A stretch of DNA of 64,000 bases from Labilibacter sediminis (GCF_005877885.1 NZ_VCHY01000021.1:1-64000); one strand, 5' to 3'; positions 38,236 through 46,404 are shown, counted from the stretch's first letter. Numbers and translations are program-made. The notes: a model not told the origin generated them from the letters alone.

Positions 38236-38602
38236 GTATAGTTTCCATGCCATTTTCTGGTACTAAAACCTCATCACTTAACCTTTGATCAAATAAAATA
38301 ATGCTATTCTCTACATTAACTGAATCAAAAATTACTACATACTTACCATTGGGAACTTTAACTTTAATCTTATTCCTTTGAGAATTAAAATATTCCTTCC
38401 CATTTATTTTGTATTTATACTCAACAACATATAAATTCCCATGAAGTACATGCTTAACCGTCTCACCCACTGTATGCTTTTTTCTTTGCAAAACTTTTTC
38501 TTCGATAAAATATTTCTTGAATCCAGAATATGCTAAAACAAAAACAAATGCAAGAGCAAAAATATCATATCCAATTATCCTATTCCTTAATTTACTTAAC
38601 AT
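38216..38602 (-). CDS. small membrane protein B of the repeat island
   Basis: A 128-residue relative of the gene at 37704: an N-terminal membrane helix (GYDIFALAFVFVLAYSG) followed by a domain with VVEYKYKINGKEYFNS and PNGKYVVIFDSVNVENSIIL. Its last residues (ASADL) and stop codon are encoded by the REP hairpin, so this copy of the repeat has been fused to the reading frame. No function is known. Confidence 0.6.
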   Translation of the reverse strand: MLSKLRNRIIGYDIFALAFVFVLAYSGFKKYFIEEKVLQRKKHTVGETVKHVLHGNLYVVEYKYKINGKEYFNSQRNKIKVKVPNGKYVVIFDSVNVENSIILFDQRLSDEVLVPENGMETIPASADL

Positions 38603-38610
38603 TGCTACTC

Positions 38611-38660
38611 GCTCAACGAAGCGTCCCGCTTCGTTGTTTAATGCCAGGCCTCTGGCCTTG
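38611..38660. repeat. hairpins at the left flank of the RAYT gene
   Basis: CAACGAAGCG-TCC-CGCTTCGTTG (38614-38636) is a perfect 10-bp hairpin, followed at once by AGGCC-TCT-GGCCT (38646-38658). The phrase CGCTCAACGA at its left end recurs at 39430-39439 on the other side of the transposase gene, where GGCGTACGCC also lies. Confidence 0.65.
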
Positions 38661-38663
38661 TGA

Positions 38664-39227
38664 TTAAATAGTCTTCCAGCTTGTGCTAATGATTTCTATA
38701 TCTAATAATGCTGGTTCTAAAGCATAATTACTTGCACTGCTATAAATGTAACCTTCCGGTTCTTTTACTATGCCTGCTCTTACAGGATTATCATGTATAT
38801 ACTCCAGTTTTTGATCGATAAATTTATCGGAATACAAATGAATCGCATGATTTTCGTGTGTAAATACCTGGTAATGACTGTTTCTTTTATGCTTTTTTGC
38901 TGCGTTCTTAAAAATAGATAATAACCATTCTCGCCTGCTTTCTGTTCCCTCAACTATTTGCTTTAAAATACACTTACTCGTGTAGCTTTTAAAATCTCTT
39001 ATTATGTTACTTAAATCATTATTCTCTGCCTGAACTATCATGTGGATATGATTACTCATTATTACGTAAGCGTATAAAACTAATCCTTTGTTTTGCTGAC
39101 AGTATCTTAAGTTTTCTATTACAATATCCCGATAGTTTATCCTACTAAATAAATCTACCCATTCTACTATTTGAAGCGTTAAATAATAAACGCCATCCTG
39201 TTCCTTTATCTGATATCCTGTGCTCAT
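38664..39227 (-). CDS. REP-associated tyrosine transposase (RAYT)
   Basis: Y1-type HUH single-strand transposase of the IS200/RAYT branch, 187 residues from MSTGYQIKEQDGVYYLTLQ; the upstream extension in frame is rejected. The HUH motif is VIMSNHIHMIVQ (His60, His62). The family C-terminal block YIHDNPVRAGIVKEPEGYIYSS follows. Unlike full transposons it lacks inverted ends but is surrounded by REP-like hairpins, as RAYTs are. It is probably domesticated and acts on these palindromes. Flanking repeats at both sides share motifs with one another. Confidence 0.87.
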   Translation of the reverse strand: MSTGYQIKEQDGVYYLTLQIVEWVDLFSRINYRDIVIENLRYCQQNKGLVLYAYVIMSNHIHMIVQAENNDLSNIIRDFKSYTSKCILKQIVEGTESRREWLLSIFKNAAKKHKRNSHYQVFTHENHAIHLYSDKFIDQKLEYIHDNPVRAGIVKEPEGYIYSSASNYALEPALLDIEIISTSWKTI

Positions 39228-39335
39228 ATCATAAATATACGACAATACAATTACAGATAGACCAAAGGTCAATATGAAAACAACATAGCATAAAAATCAT
39301 TGTATACCTAACTCTGGCAAAAAGCATCCTTAACT

Positions 39336-39368
39336 AAAAAGAGCCACTGTATTGCTACAGCAGCTCTT
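39336..39368 (-). terminator. terminator-family hairpin, inner stem CTGT/ACAG
   Basis: Outer stem AAGAGC (39339-39344) and GCTCTT (39363-39368), inner stem CTGT/ACAG. On the minus strand a U-tract (TTTTTAG) follows. It is one of four hairpins with the same outer stem and different inner stems; this one is not within a long repeat copy. Confidence 0.7.
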
Positions 39369-39378
39369 AATGTTTTAT

Positions 39379-39451
39379 GCAGGCCAGATGCCTTAGCTGT
39401 AACGACGTAGCCAGAGGCGTACGCCGAACTTGTTAGCTTCGCTCAACGAGG
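39379..39451. repeat. right flank of the RAYT gene
   Basis: Holds GCCAGATGCC, CCAGAGGCGTACGCC with the palindrome GGCGTACGCC (39416-39425) and CGCTCAACGA, phrases that echo the left flank (38611-38660). No gene. They are candidates for the sites recognised by the RAYT. Confidence 0.45.
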
Positions 39452-39630
39452 GGAGATCAGTCCTGGCGGGGGGGTAGTATTTATGACCGGATTAAAAATC
39501 CTTACATAACACAAAAGAGCCACACTAACTTGTAGTGCAGCTCTTTATATTATTTACAGCTTACTTATTGCACGGATTGCAAATCCGCGCTAGCTGGGCT
39601 GCAGGGTTGACAAACCCGAGCTAGCTGGGG
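39452..39630. repeat. long repeat copy 2 plus an extra REP
   Basis: 39452-39598 repeats copy 1 (37531-37680) with a G7 instead of G9 tract and a few changes. The terminator is at 39515-39545 (inner stem CACTA/TAGTG). REP hairpins: CGGATTGCAAATCCG (39573-39587) and a second, differing hairpin GGGTTGACAAACCC (39604-39617) with the same tail CTAGCTGGGG. The stem bases differ in a paired way between these REP units, showing that the fold is maintained. Confidence 0.85.
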
Positions 39631-39665
39631 AGCCAGAATACATAACTCACTTAAAACTATTTTCT

Positions 39666-40067
39666 CTAAATACATTTTAATAACATTATTAAAGCCAAAA
39701 CTATTAATCCAATTCCTATTAACATAGATATGTGGTATCTATAACTATATCTAAAATCGTTTATTAAAACGATATCATGATCAATTATTAATTTAATTGA
39801 TTCACCTTTTTTCCAAAGAAATCTAGTTCCACCAATATTTTTTATAAGACACCTATTTCTGCCTTTATATTCGTATTGAATCTTAATCATATTTGACACT
39901 TCAGTATCCTCTACAAATGGCTTAATACCAATCACTTTCCCTCTAATCAAAATTCCATTTCTCTTAACCTTTTTTAACTCTCTTAATTTCGATATAGTTT
40001 TGCTTATCACTCCTATAGCTAACACGAAGCATACAATACTTATCGTCAAAAAAACTAACTTCATCAT
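39666..40067 (-). CDS. small membrane protein C (DUF3592-like) of the island
   Basis: A 133-residue protein with a membrane helix at each end (VFLTISIVCFVLAIGVI and ISMLIGIGLIVLALIMLL) and a beta domain between, with IRGKVIGIKPFV, MIKIQYEYKGRNRC and WKKGESIKLIID. This is the layout of DUF3592 proteins. Its start directly follows the stop of the fragment at 40068 (TAAATGATG), so they may have been translated together. It is the third member of the island family and the only one with two helices. Function unknown. Confidence 0.6.
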   Translation of the reverse strand: MMKLVFLTISIVCFVLAIGVISKTISKLRELKKVKRNGILIRGKVIGIKPFVEDTEVSNMIKIQYEYKGRNRCLIKNIGGTRFLWKKGESIKLIIDHDIVLINDFRYSYRYHISMLIGIGLIVLALIMLLKCI

Positions 40068-40337
40068 TTATTGTGTTCTAATACCTGTATATGCATTAAC
40101 TCCAACCTTAAAGCCATAAGGTAAGGTTGCATAGCTTGCTTTCATTCTGAATCCACTTTCGTAATTAACCCCACTTAACGTATTATAAGATCTTCTAAAA
40201 TATAGATTAGCGTTCTCACTTTTCCACAACCCAAGGGTCAAGTCAGCACTGCACCTCCTACTTTGCGCACTTTGTTGTCCAAAGCTAAAACTAAACAAAT
40301 TCTGTCTTTCTGTAAAATCGCTACAGCTTGCACAGAT
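40068..40337 (-). pseudogene. remnant of a larger protein, no start codon
   Basis: Open frame with no ATG in front; it opens after a TAA at 40338-40340. The residues from 40298 on include FSFGQQSAQS, TLGLWKSENANLYFRRS and ASYATLPYGFKVGVNAYTG and end at 40068. The alternating aromatic-Gly strands suggest the C-terminal part of a barrel or of a secreted repeat protein. A degenerate REP (40329-40360) sits exactly at its 5' end, as if the repeat had replaced the rest of the gene. I do not recognise the family. Confidence 0.4.
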
Positions 40338-40360
40338 TTAACGCAGCGCAATCCGTGATA
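40329..40360. repeat. degenerate REP unit
   Basis: CTTGCACAGATTTAACGCAGCGCAATCCGTG keeps GCACAGATT and AATCCGTG around a changed centre, resembling the ttGCACGGATTgcAAATCCG unit. Confidence 0.4.
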
Positions 40361-40487
40361 CTAAATAAGTTACCTTCATCCGCACAACCTATTTGCATCC
40401 CAATATACATAATATTGATTAACCTACCAGCAGGAATAAGGGCATGCCTGGCTATAATTCCTTACATTAGCTTAAAAATCCCTCCAT
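40361..40487. other. gene-free stretch
   Basis: No recognisable gene or family. It connects the REP remnant with the terminator of the polysaccharide operon. Confidence 0.4.
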
Positions 40488-40522
40488 AAAAAAAGAGCCA
40501 CAACTTTAACATTGTAGCTCTT
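40488..40522 (-). terminator. terminator of the polysaccharide operon, inner stem ACAA/TTGT
   Basis: Outer stem AAGAGC (40493-40498) and GCTCTT (40517-40522), inner stem ACAA/TTGT; on the minus strand seven T follow. Same architecture as the other AAGAGC hairpins at 37597, 39339 and 39515. It lies 43 bases past the sulfatase stop. Confidence 0.8.
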
Positions 40523-40564
40523 GCTTTATAATAATCGGATCTATTATCCCTTCATTGATAAATG

Positions 40565-42097
40565 CTATTCATATTGAAGATATCCCTGGCATATTTTTTC
40601 TGTAGCCCATTTATCTTCTATGGCGATCAGTTGTCGGGCCAGTTCTTTTTTCCAGGCTTCAACCAGTGTAGCATCCATCTGGTCGCCTTTAATTCTGTTT
40701 AACTGGTACGGATCTTTTTTATTATCGTAATAAAAAGCCTCCTGAAAGTCGATACCATTGGATGTTTTCACCACAAAGGTATAGTCACCTAAATACAAAC
40801 CTCTCTGGTTATAATCGAAATACAATACAGCCTTTGGCTTTTTAACAGTGGTGTTTTCCGGATCTTTAATGACATTGGCAAAATTAGTTCCCTGAACAGC
40901 TTCGGGGATCTGTTTTTCTAAACCAGCCAATCCGAGCAGGGTTGGCATTACATCAGGCACACTTAAAATTAAATCTTCAATACGATGGTTAAGTTGCTTA
41001 CCCCACTTTAAGATAAACGGAATATTAAAGGCCTCAGTCTCAGGAAACAGTTTTCCTTTGTGTCCATGACTACCCAGCATTTCACCATGATCGGAGCTAA
41101 AAACAATGATGGTATTGTCGGCCTCACCCATCTCTTCAAGTTTATTTAAAACCAATCCAATATAATAATCTACCGCACTCACATTGGCAAAATAATAAGG
41201 CGCATACTCACCAACCTCCTTATCGGCATTTCCTCTTAGCAAAAGTTCATCGATTTGCACATTCCCATTGTTGGTGTATTGCGGAAAAAACTTCATATCG
41301 GTTGATTCCTCAGTCCATGGATTATGCGGAGGGTTTAGCGACCAGGTTATAAAGAAAGGACGCTTAGTATTTCGCTGATTGTGGGTATTCTCCAGATAAT
41401 TTAACAATGCTTCTGCCTCAAACTCAGCACTAAATCGCTTAGGCTGATACAACTCTCCATCCTGAAATCCCTCGATAGCCTTTGGATCATTGGAATAACA
41501 CAAAGGATCTTTATGCGTATCCCTTAAGGTTTGAAAGAAGTACTTAAAACCTAAACGACTTTCACCGGGCGGAACATAGGTATCGTACCTGTTTACAAAA
41601 TGACCTCCCGGCTCCTCTGTTGTTCCCTGATAGTTTCCTTTTTCGTCGAACACCGGAATGGTTTCCTCCCAATGGCACTTTCCAAAGTAAGCCGTTTCAT
41701 ATCCTGCCTGGGAAAATACATTGGCAATGGCTTTTCCATCGACTTTAATGCCCACCTTGCGACCTTTACGGCAATTGGCCGTTAATCCGTTGGCATAAGG
41801 TTACTTACCCGACATGAGCATTCCGCGATACGGGCTACACAGCGGGAAATTACTCATGGCCCTGCTAAAAACAATACCTTCGTTGGCTAACTTATCTAAG
41901 GCAGGTGTATTAACCGGATCAGGTTTTCCGTTAATATGTTTTGCATTATCATCCTGCGACCAAAAGCCCAAACTAAATTGTCGGTATTGATCTGGAAAAA
42001 TAATCAGCACATTTGGTTGCTCCTGCTTTACAGAACAAGAACCAAAAACAATTAAAACAAAAACAACCGCCAGGCTGCATTTAATATTTGTGAACAT
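40565..42097 (-). pseudogene. S1-type sulfatase interrupted by one in-frame stop
   Basis: Two ORFs (41801-42097 and 40565-41755) are in the same frame and separated only by a TAA at 41801-41803 and 15 codons. Read through, they give one normal sulfatase of about 510 residues. It has a lipoprotein signal (Cys21 in VFGSCSVK) and a conserved start VLIIFPDQYR with an Asp metal ligand. The formylglycine motif is CSPYR at residues 87-91, followed by LMSGK-stop-PYANGL (normally GKYPxxNG, so a Tyr codon became TAA). The rest follows with FSSDHGEMLGSHGHKGK carrying further metal and active-site residues. The enzyme is therefore truncated eight residues past its catalytic Cys, unless the stop is a sequencing error. 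In context it would desulfate a polysaccharide cleaved by the neighbouring lyase. Confidence 0.85.
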
Positions 42098-42188
42098 ATC
42101 TATTATATTAAAGATTCATCATTAAAATTGCTGCTTAATAGCTCCTACAGTTCAGCATTAGTGCACAATTGCACTGCCTAAATCACCT

Positions 42189-44249
42189 CTAATTAATGGC
42201 GTACACCTTTATATTATCGTAAAATCCCATAGCAGGCACCATCAAGCGTATAGCAAAGAAACCATCACCTAACACCTTTTCGGGATTCTCCTCTGTATAA
42301 GTAAAAGCGGTGTAACCATTAATTTGCCATGTAACTGTATTGTTGCTTTTAATAAGCTTAAGATGATATGTTGCTACTTTATCCTTTAAAGTATAATCAA
42401 AACCTTTGGCAAGCAATTGTTTTTCGGGACTTTTACGAAGGTTAGTTGTTTTACGGGATGGCGCAAAGAAACTCACCCTGTAACCTGTCATATCGCTTTT
42501 GGTATACTGCAAGGCTAAACCATTACGCGGCCTTAATCCTTCATCAAAAACACTTTCCTGATTCATACCCAAATGACTAAACATTAGCATGTGCAGGGCA
42601 TAATCGCTTAAGCTCTGGAAATCGCACTCCAGAATATAATTTTCAGGAGTTTTGTTTTTATTCCACAATACAAAATGACCTCCCACAAAATCTCCATCTA
42701 TCTTATAATCCTCAACGCCTTCTCCCAAGTCCTTCTGCATAAGATCTTCAACAAGACTATAGTACACCGCTCCATTGTCGGCTTTCAAATTCTTTTGCTT
42801 AAGATACTCTTGTGTTTCTTTGGCATACTTGCTGTGTAAAAGTAATTTACCATCCTCCACACTAGCCACACCCGGACCTTCCATCACCCAGTCATTAAGC
42901 GAAGTCTCTTCATCAAAGCTATTTGTATAAATAAGTCTAGGATATTTGTTCTCCTTGAGTTTCAGGATTTCAAAAAGGCAACAGGCATCGTAAACGCCAT
43001 TCTTTCGGGCAATATTGTTTTCCAGAATATGATCGATGATAATACTGTATACTTCAGGACGATAAGATGCATACCAGATATAACCATCATAATTAATAGG
43101 CGTACCTTTTTTAATGGCTTTACCACCCTTTAATCTTGCTGCAAAAGTACCATCACCATTATCTAAGATTTCAACCAAAGTATTGGCCATAGCATACACA
43201 TATCGTTCGCCAAAATTATAACGTCCACTTTTATAAAAGAGCTGAAAGTCGCGCGAATCAAATGATCCATGGGTAAAATCCTCGGATTGTTCGGGATTCA
43301 TCTCCTGAGCCTCATCGCTATACGGATAACTCACACATTCTTTCCCATTCACAGAAGAATAAGTCATATCATCCATTAAAAAATTGATCATAGCCTGATT
43401 TACGCCATCAATTTCTTTTACTTTATCAGGATGAATATTGAAAATTTCATAGGCTTCAACCAGCGGAATAGCTCCAGTTAGAATAGGAAACACCCTGTTG
43501 TAAATAAACACATTGTCATGCCATTCCTTCCTTTGCATGGTTTCCGGATAGCGAATCAAATTGTCCTCTCCCACAAATACATCATAGGTATAATCAATGG
43601 TTTTTTGAGCCTCTGCAGCCAGTTCCATGGCAATGGCATAATACGTTTTGCCTTCGTATTGCAGGTTCCAGATATCCTTGTTCTCAGCAATCATTCTTAC
43701 AGGCACTGTTATCATAGGCACTCCTGCAAAACCAGAAGCCCCGGGTGCCAAACCATGGGTGCCATCTTCGTATACTTCCAGCTCCTTGTAATTAGGCCAC
43801 ACAGGTGCAATACTACGATCGTAACTAATTTGATAGCAGGTGTATCTATCATCTACCTTACAAATATTGTCATTGCGATAAATAATGGCTCTATGGGCAA
43901 TTTGTATGGCCTTATTCACCAAAGCCAAATCCTTATCCTTTTTATACAACCATTCCAGTATATAACTATTGGCACGCTTGCGGAAGTAATAGTTCATATG
44001 ATTATGGGTAGGCAACCAGGCATTTAAAACGTAATTTTTCAGCCCTTCCTGCTCCTTTACGGTAATATCCCCTTTAATTTGATCCAACACCAAATATTTG
44101 GCCGCCGGATCGTCCCAATCATATTTACATACTTCTGTTGATTCAATGAAATCAATATTTCGAATTAACTCCCTGTTTTTCGTACGTGCCTCAAGTACAC
44201 CGCAAATAAAGAATAGTTGCAGAACCAAAGCTATGTGTGAACATCTCAT
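42189..44249 (-). CDS. secreted glycan-active protein with DUF1961 domain
   Basis: A 686-residue exported protein (signal peptide IALVLQLFFICGVLEA). The N-terminal 430 residues are mostly helical and aromatic-rich (NHMNYYFRKRANSYILEWLY, EWHDNVFIYNRVFPILTGAI, HGSFDSRDFQLFY), suggesting an alpha-toroid of polysaccharide lyase type, though no family can be named with certainty. The C-terminal 250 residues match DUF1961, a jelly-roll concanavalin-like domain: NSFDEETSLNDWVMEGPG, GGHFVLWNKNKTPENYILE, LQYTKSDMTGYRVSFFAPS and NLRKSPEKQLL. It lies between the PL6 gene (11-nt gap) and the sulfatase, so it likely acts on the same polymer. Confidence 0.72.
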   Translation of the reverse strand: MRCSHIALVLQLFFICGVLEARTKNRELIRNIDFIESTEVCKYDWDDPAAKYLVLDQIKGDITVKEQEGLKNYVLNAWLPTHNHMNYYFRKRANSYILEWLYKKDKDLALVNKAIQIAHRAIIYRNDNICKVDDRYTCYQISYDRSIAPVWPNYKELEVYEDGTHGLAPGASGFAGVPMITVPVRMIAENKDIWNLQYEGKTYYAIAMELAAEAQKTIDYTYDVFVGEDNLIRYPETMQRKEWHDNVFIYNRVFPILTGAIPLVEAYEIFNIHPDKVKEIDGVNQAMINFLMDDMTYSSVNGKECVSYPYSDEAQEMNPEQSEDFTHGSFDSRDFQLFYKSGRYNFGERYVYAMANTLVEILDNGDGTFAARLKGGKAIKKGTPINYDGYIWYASYRPEVYSIIIDHILENNIARKNGVYDACCLFEILKLKENKYPRLIYTNSFDEETSLNDWVMEGPGVASVEDGKLLLHSKYAKETQEYLKQKNLKADNGAVYYSLVEDLMQKDLGEGVEDYKIDGDFVGGHFVLWNKNKTPENYILECDFQSLSDYALHMLMFSHLGMNQESVFDEGLRPRNGLALQYTKSDMTGYRVSFFAPSRKTTNLRKSPEKQLLAKGFDYTLKDKVATYHLKLIKSNNTVTWQINGYTAFTYTEENPEKVLGDGFFAIRLMVPAMGFYDNIKVYAIN

Positions 44250-44260
44250 GATCTGTTGAT

Positions 44261-45826
44261 TTATTTACGTTTGCTTTTTACCTCATTAAATTTTTGTTGT
44301 AGCTCCTTGCTCAACTTACCAGTTTTTGCATATGTACCCGGTATTTCTTTTAACCATTCCGGTCCAACCTCATTCCAGGTTAAAGGCTTTCCCTTTATGC
44401 CTTCTGATACTACCTTAGAAATATCTATATCAATACCTTCAATATTGTATAAACCCTGATGAGACATGGCTGATGTATATGCATCACTTTTCAACATATC
44501 CGGACTATTTACTGATGCCATTTTTTTACATTCAACCCCTTGTTTTATCTTAAAACCGGGCTTGGCGTTTATCACCAAATTATCTTCCCATAAGATATTT
44601 CTGTTTTTGGTATCATGTTTATAAAAAACTGTATACCCTGAATTTTTATCGGAAATAAATATGTTATTGGATATTTGTAAATCGCGTGGACTCTCCAACT
44701 TTAATCCTCGTTCGGCACAGTAATCAATTCTGCGCTCATACAAGGCACTAAAGTTTATGGCGTAACCATTGTTCTTATCGAAACAGTTATTCAATATTTT
44801 AATGTTGAAGGCCAGTGCATGCTCAACACCAACTGCACCACAATTTAAAAACAAAGCTGCATTACCGCGAGACTTTAAAGTCGTAGGCAGGCTAAAATAG
44901 TTGTTGGCAATAATATGATTGCTTCCCCAAACAAACATTCCTCCGTATTCTCTTAACTTATCAGTTCCTATAAAAAAGTTATTGATGGCTACCTGCTTAT
45001 CACCATGCCTGAAATTCATGGTACCTGCACAATTTTTATAGGTATTGTTGTAATACACATTCTCCATGGATTTACTGGTGATAATTTCGGGCTCAGAATC
45101 TTGTCGCTCAAACAAATTATTATCAATTAAACAACGTCCGTAATCAGTTCGCCAATACCCAACTCTTATACCACCTCCTGCATTTCCGGGCTTTTTAGGG
45201 TTAGAGAAATAACAATGGTCAATTCTGTGATACATGGGAATACCTGATGTATTCTTTTTAATGTCCTTTTTGGCTACATTATTTAAATTAATCACCTGAT
45301 CAAAAGTGATTTTCTCGGTAAACGAACAATGATCGATTCTACAATATTGAGGTACCTTACCTTCTTCGGTTAAAGAGGTAGTGATATACGCTGAGTTAGC
45401 CTGATCGAAAGCATGGAAGGCACATTGCGTAATCCTGTTATAGCTCCCATATATGGCCACTAAACCAGGACCATGAGATGTCCATTCTTCCGGATTTCGA
45501 TTGCCATCTTTAAAATAAATTCCATCCAATACAATATGGGTTCCTCTCAACTCAACCTCAACATCGCCGGTAAAAAACACCTTACCTCTGTTTTTGGCGC
45601 GAATTACAATCGGCTTATTTTCTTCACCAGAATTATGAACAACCAGCTGAATATCTTTATAAATACCATCCTGTATAAATAAAGTATCACTGGCTTGCAG
45701 CTCTACTATTGAAGCTTGCAATTCAGCAACAGTTTGCACTTCCATACTATTTGCCTCTAACTTGCCAAAAACCGAGAATAACCCAATAAAAATAATAAAC
45801 AACAACCTCTTCAATTGTATTTTCAT
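44261..45826 (-). CDS. PL6-family polysaccharide lyase
   Basis: Secreted beta-helix lyase of 521 residues (signal [18 protein letters not shown]). PL6 enzymes cut alginate or dermatan/chondroitin sulfate by beta-elimination. The repeated short strands with Asn ladders ([36 protein letters not shown]-like) form the parallel helix. The catalytic pair is visible as Lys252 in [10 protein letters not shown] and Arg273 in MNFRHGD, the positions expected for PL6. The presence of a sulfatase in the operon favours a sulfated substrate such as dermatan sulfate or ulvan-like polymer over alginate. It is the first gene of the operon. No SusC/SusD pair lies here. Confidence 0.9.
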   Translation of the reverse strand: MKIQLKRLLFIIFIGLFSVFGKLEANSMEVQTVAELQASIVELQASDTLFIQDGIYKDIQLVVHNSGEENKPIVIRAKNRGKVFFTGDVEVELRGTHIVLDGIYFKDGNRNPEEWTSHGPGLVAIYGSYNRITQCAFHAFDQANSAYITTSLTEEGKVPQYCRIDHCSFTEKITFDQVINLNNVAKKDIKKNTSGIPMYHRIDHCYFSNPKKPGNAGGGIRVGYWRTDYGRCLIDNNLFERQDSEPEIITSKSMENVYYNNTYKNCAGTMNFRHGDKQVAINNFFIGTDKLREYGGMFVWGSNHIIANNYFSLPTTLKSRGNAALFLNCGAVGVEHALAFNIKILNNCFDKNNGYAINFSALYERRIDYCAERGLKLESPRDLQISNNIFISDKNSGYTVFYKHDTKNRNILWEDNLVINAKPGFKIKQGVECKKMASVNSPDMLKSDAYTSAMSHQGLYNIEGIDIDISKVVSEGIKGKPLTWNEVGPEWLKEIPGTYAKTGKLSKELQQKFNEVKSKRK

Positions 45827-46203
45827 GTATCAAAATTTTAATGACCATATGGGACTCGCAAAATTAAACCATCCATCCACGTCAGATTTTATATCATGCT
45901 CGTTTCATAATACGACCTAAGTGTTAATATTAACCTTTCTTGTATATTTAGTGCAAGCAGCTCTACATTCAAGATGTTCTACAATGCATGATACAACCAC
46001 CTATTCATGGTTTTACAATGCTCTTTAATAGTTACCTTACGTACTAAATTTTACAGGAACCCAATATGCCAACAATAGAATATACTGATGTTCACAATCC
46101 TCCGAAATAAGTAGAAATTAGTTCACTTGATGAAGAAGTTTATTTAAATTGACGAGCAGGAGAGAATTCAATGTACTATCTGGTAATACAAAACCGAATC
46201 AAA
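45827..46203. other. mostly gene-free stretch upstream of the PL6 operon
   Basis: Probably holds the promoter of the PL6 operon on the minus strand, but I find no full consensus. Its right part contains a decayed ORF on the plus strand (46066-46206). Confidence 0.4.
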
Positions 46204-46206
46204 TAA
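46066..46206 (+). pseudogene. decayed 46-codon ORF
   Basis: ATG at 46066 reads MPTIEYTDVHNPPK, then a TAA, then VEISSLDEEVYLN, a TGA, then RAGENSMYYLVIQNRIK and a final TAA in the same frame. The segments between the stops have protein-like composition, so this may be a small gene killed by two nonsense mutations. Its end overlaps the tRNA terminator. Chance cannot be excluded. Confidence 0.3.
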
Positions 46207-46235
46207 AAAAAGCACCTACATTTCTGTAAGTGCTT
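46204..46235 (-). terminator. terminator of the CAU tRNA
   Basis: AGCACTTACA pairs with TGTAGGTGCT (a G-U/T-G pair in the middle, 4-nt loop) and is followed on the minus strand by TTTTTTTATTTG, nine bases after the tRNA 3' end. Confidence 0.85.
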
Positions 46236-46243
46236 TTTGCCTG

Positions 46244-46317
46244 TGGGCCCACCTGGGCTCGAACCAGGGACCACCTGATTATGAGTCAGGTGCTCTAACC
46301 AACTGAGCTATAGGCCC
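46244..46317 (-). tRNA. tRNA with CAU anticodon (Met or Ile2)
   Basis: On the minus strand a full 74-nt cloverleaf: 7-bp acceptor GGGCCTA/TGGGCCC, D-arm AGCTCAGTTGGTTAGAGC, anticodon stem CCTGA/TCAGG around loop CTCATAA, and T-arm with GGTTCGAGCC. The anticodon is CAU. It can be elongator Met or the Ile2 tRNA (lysidine-modified); GACTCATAATC resembles Ile2 of E. coli but does not prove it. CCA is not encoded. Confidence 0.93.
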
Positions 46318-46356
46318 TGCATTTTTATACAAAAGCATTTTTGTATATTGCGGATG

Positions 46357-46387
46357 CAAAAATAGTAAGTTATCTCAATTAATCAAA
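46357..46387 (-). promoter_or_regulatory. promoter of the CAU tRNA
   Basis: Minus-strand TTTG (46384-46387), 19-nt spacer and TATTTTTG (46357-46364), a perfect consensus match, followed by CATCCGC. The same TTTGCATCCGC occurs at rrn P1, which suggests a shared start-site sequence of stable RNA promoters. Confidence 0.85.
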
Positions 46388-46404
46388 TACATTTTAAAAC
46401 TTTT

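Noticed and set aside
36948-40560. Prophage or integrative element
   Set aside because: No integrase, phage structural or conjugation genes; the island consists of repeats, a RAYT and small ORFs only.
41560-41785. Second half of the sulfatase as an independent gene with its own start
   Set aside because: It is in frame with the first part, lacks the active-site region and begins inside a conserved motif; it is part of one broken gene.
46244-46317. attB-type site at the tRNA 3' end
   Set aside because: No integrase and no direct repeat of the tRNA end is seen nearby.
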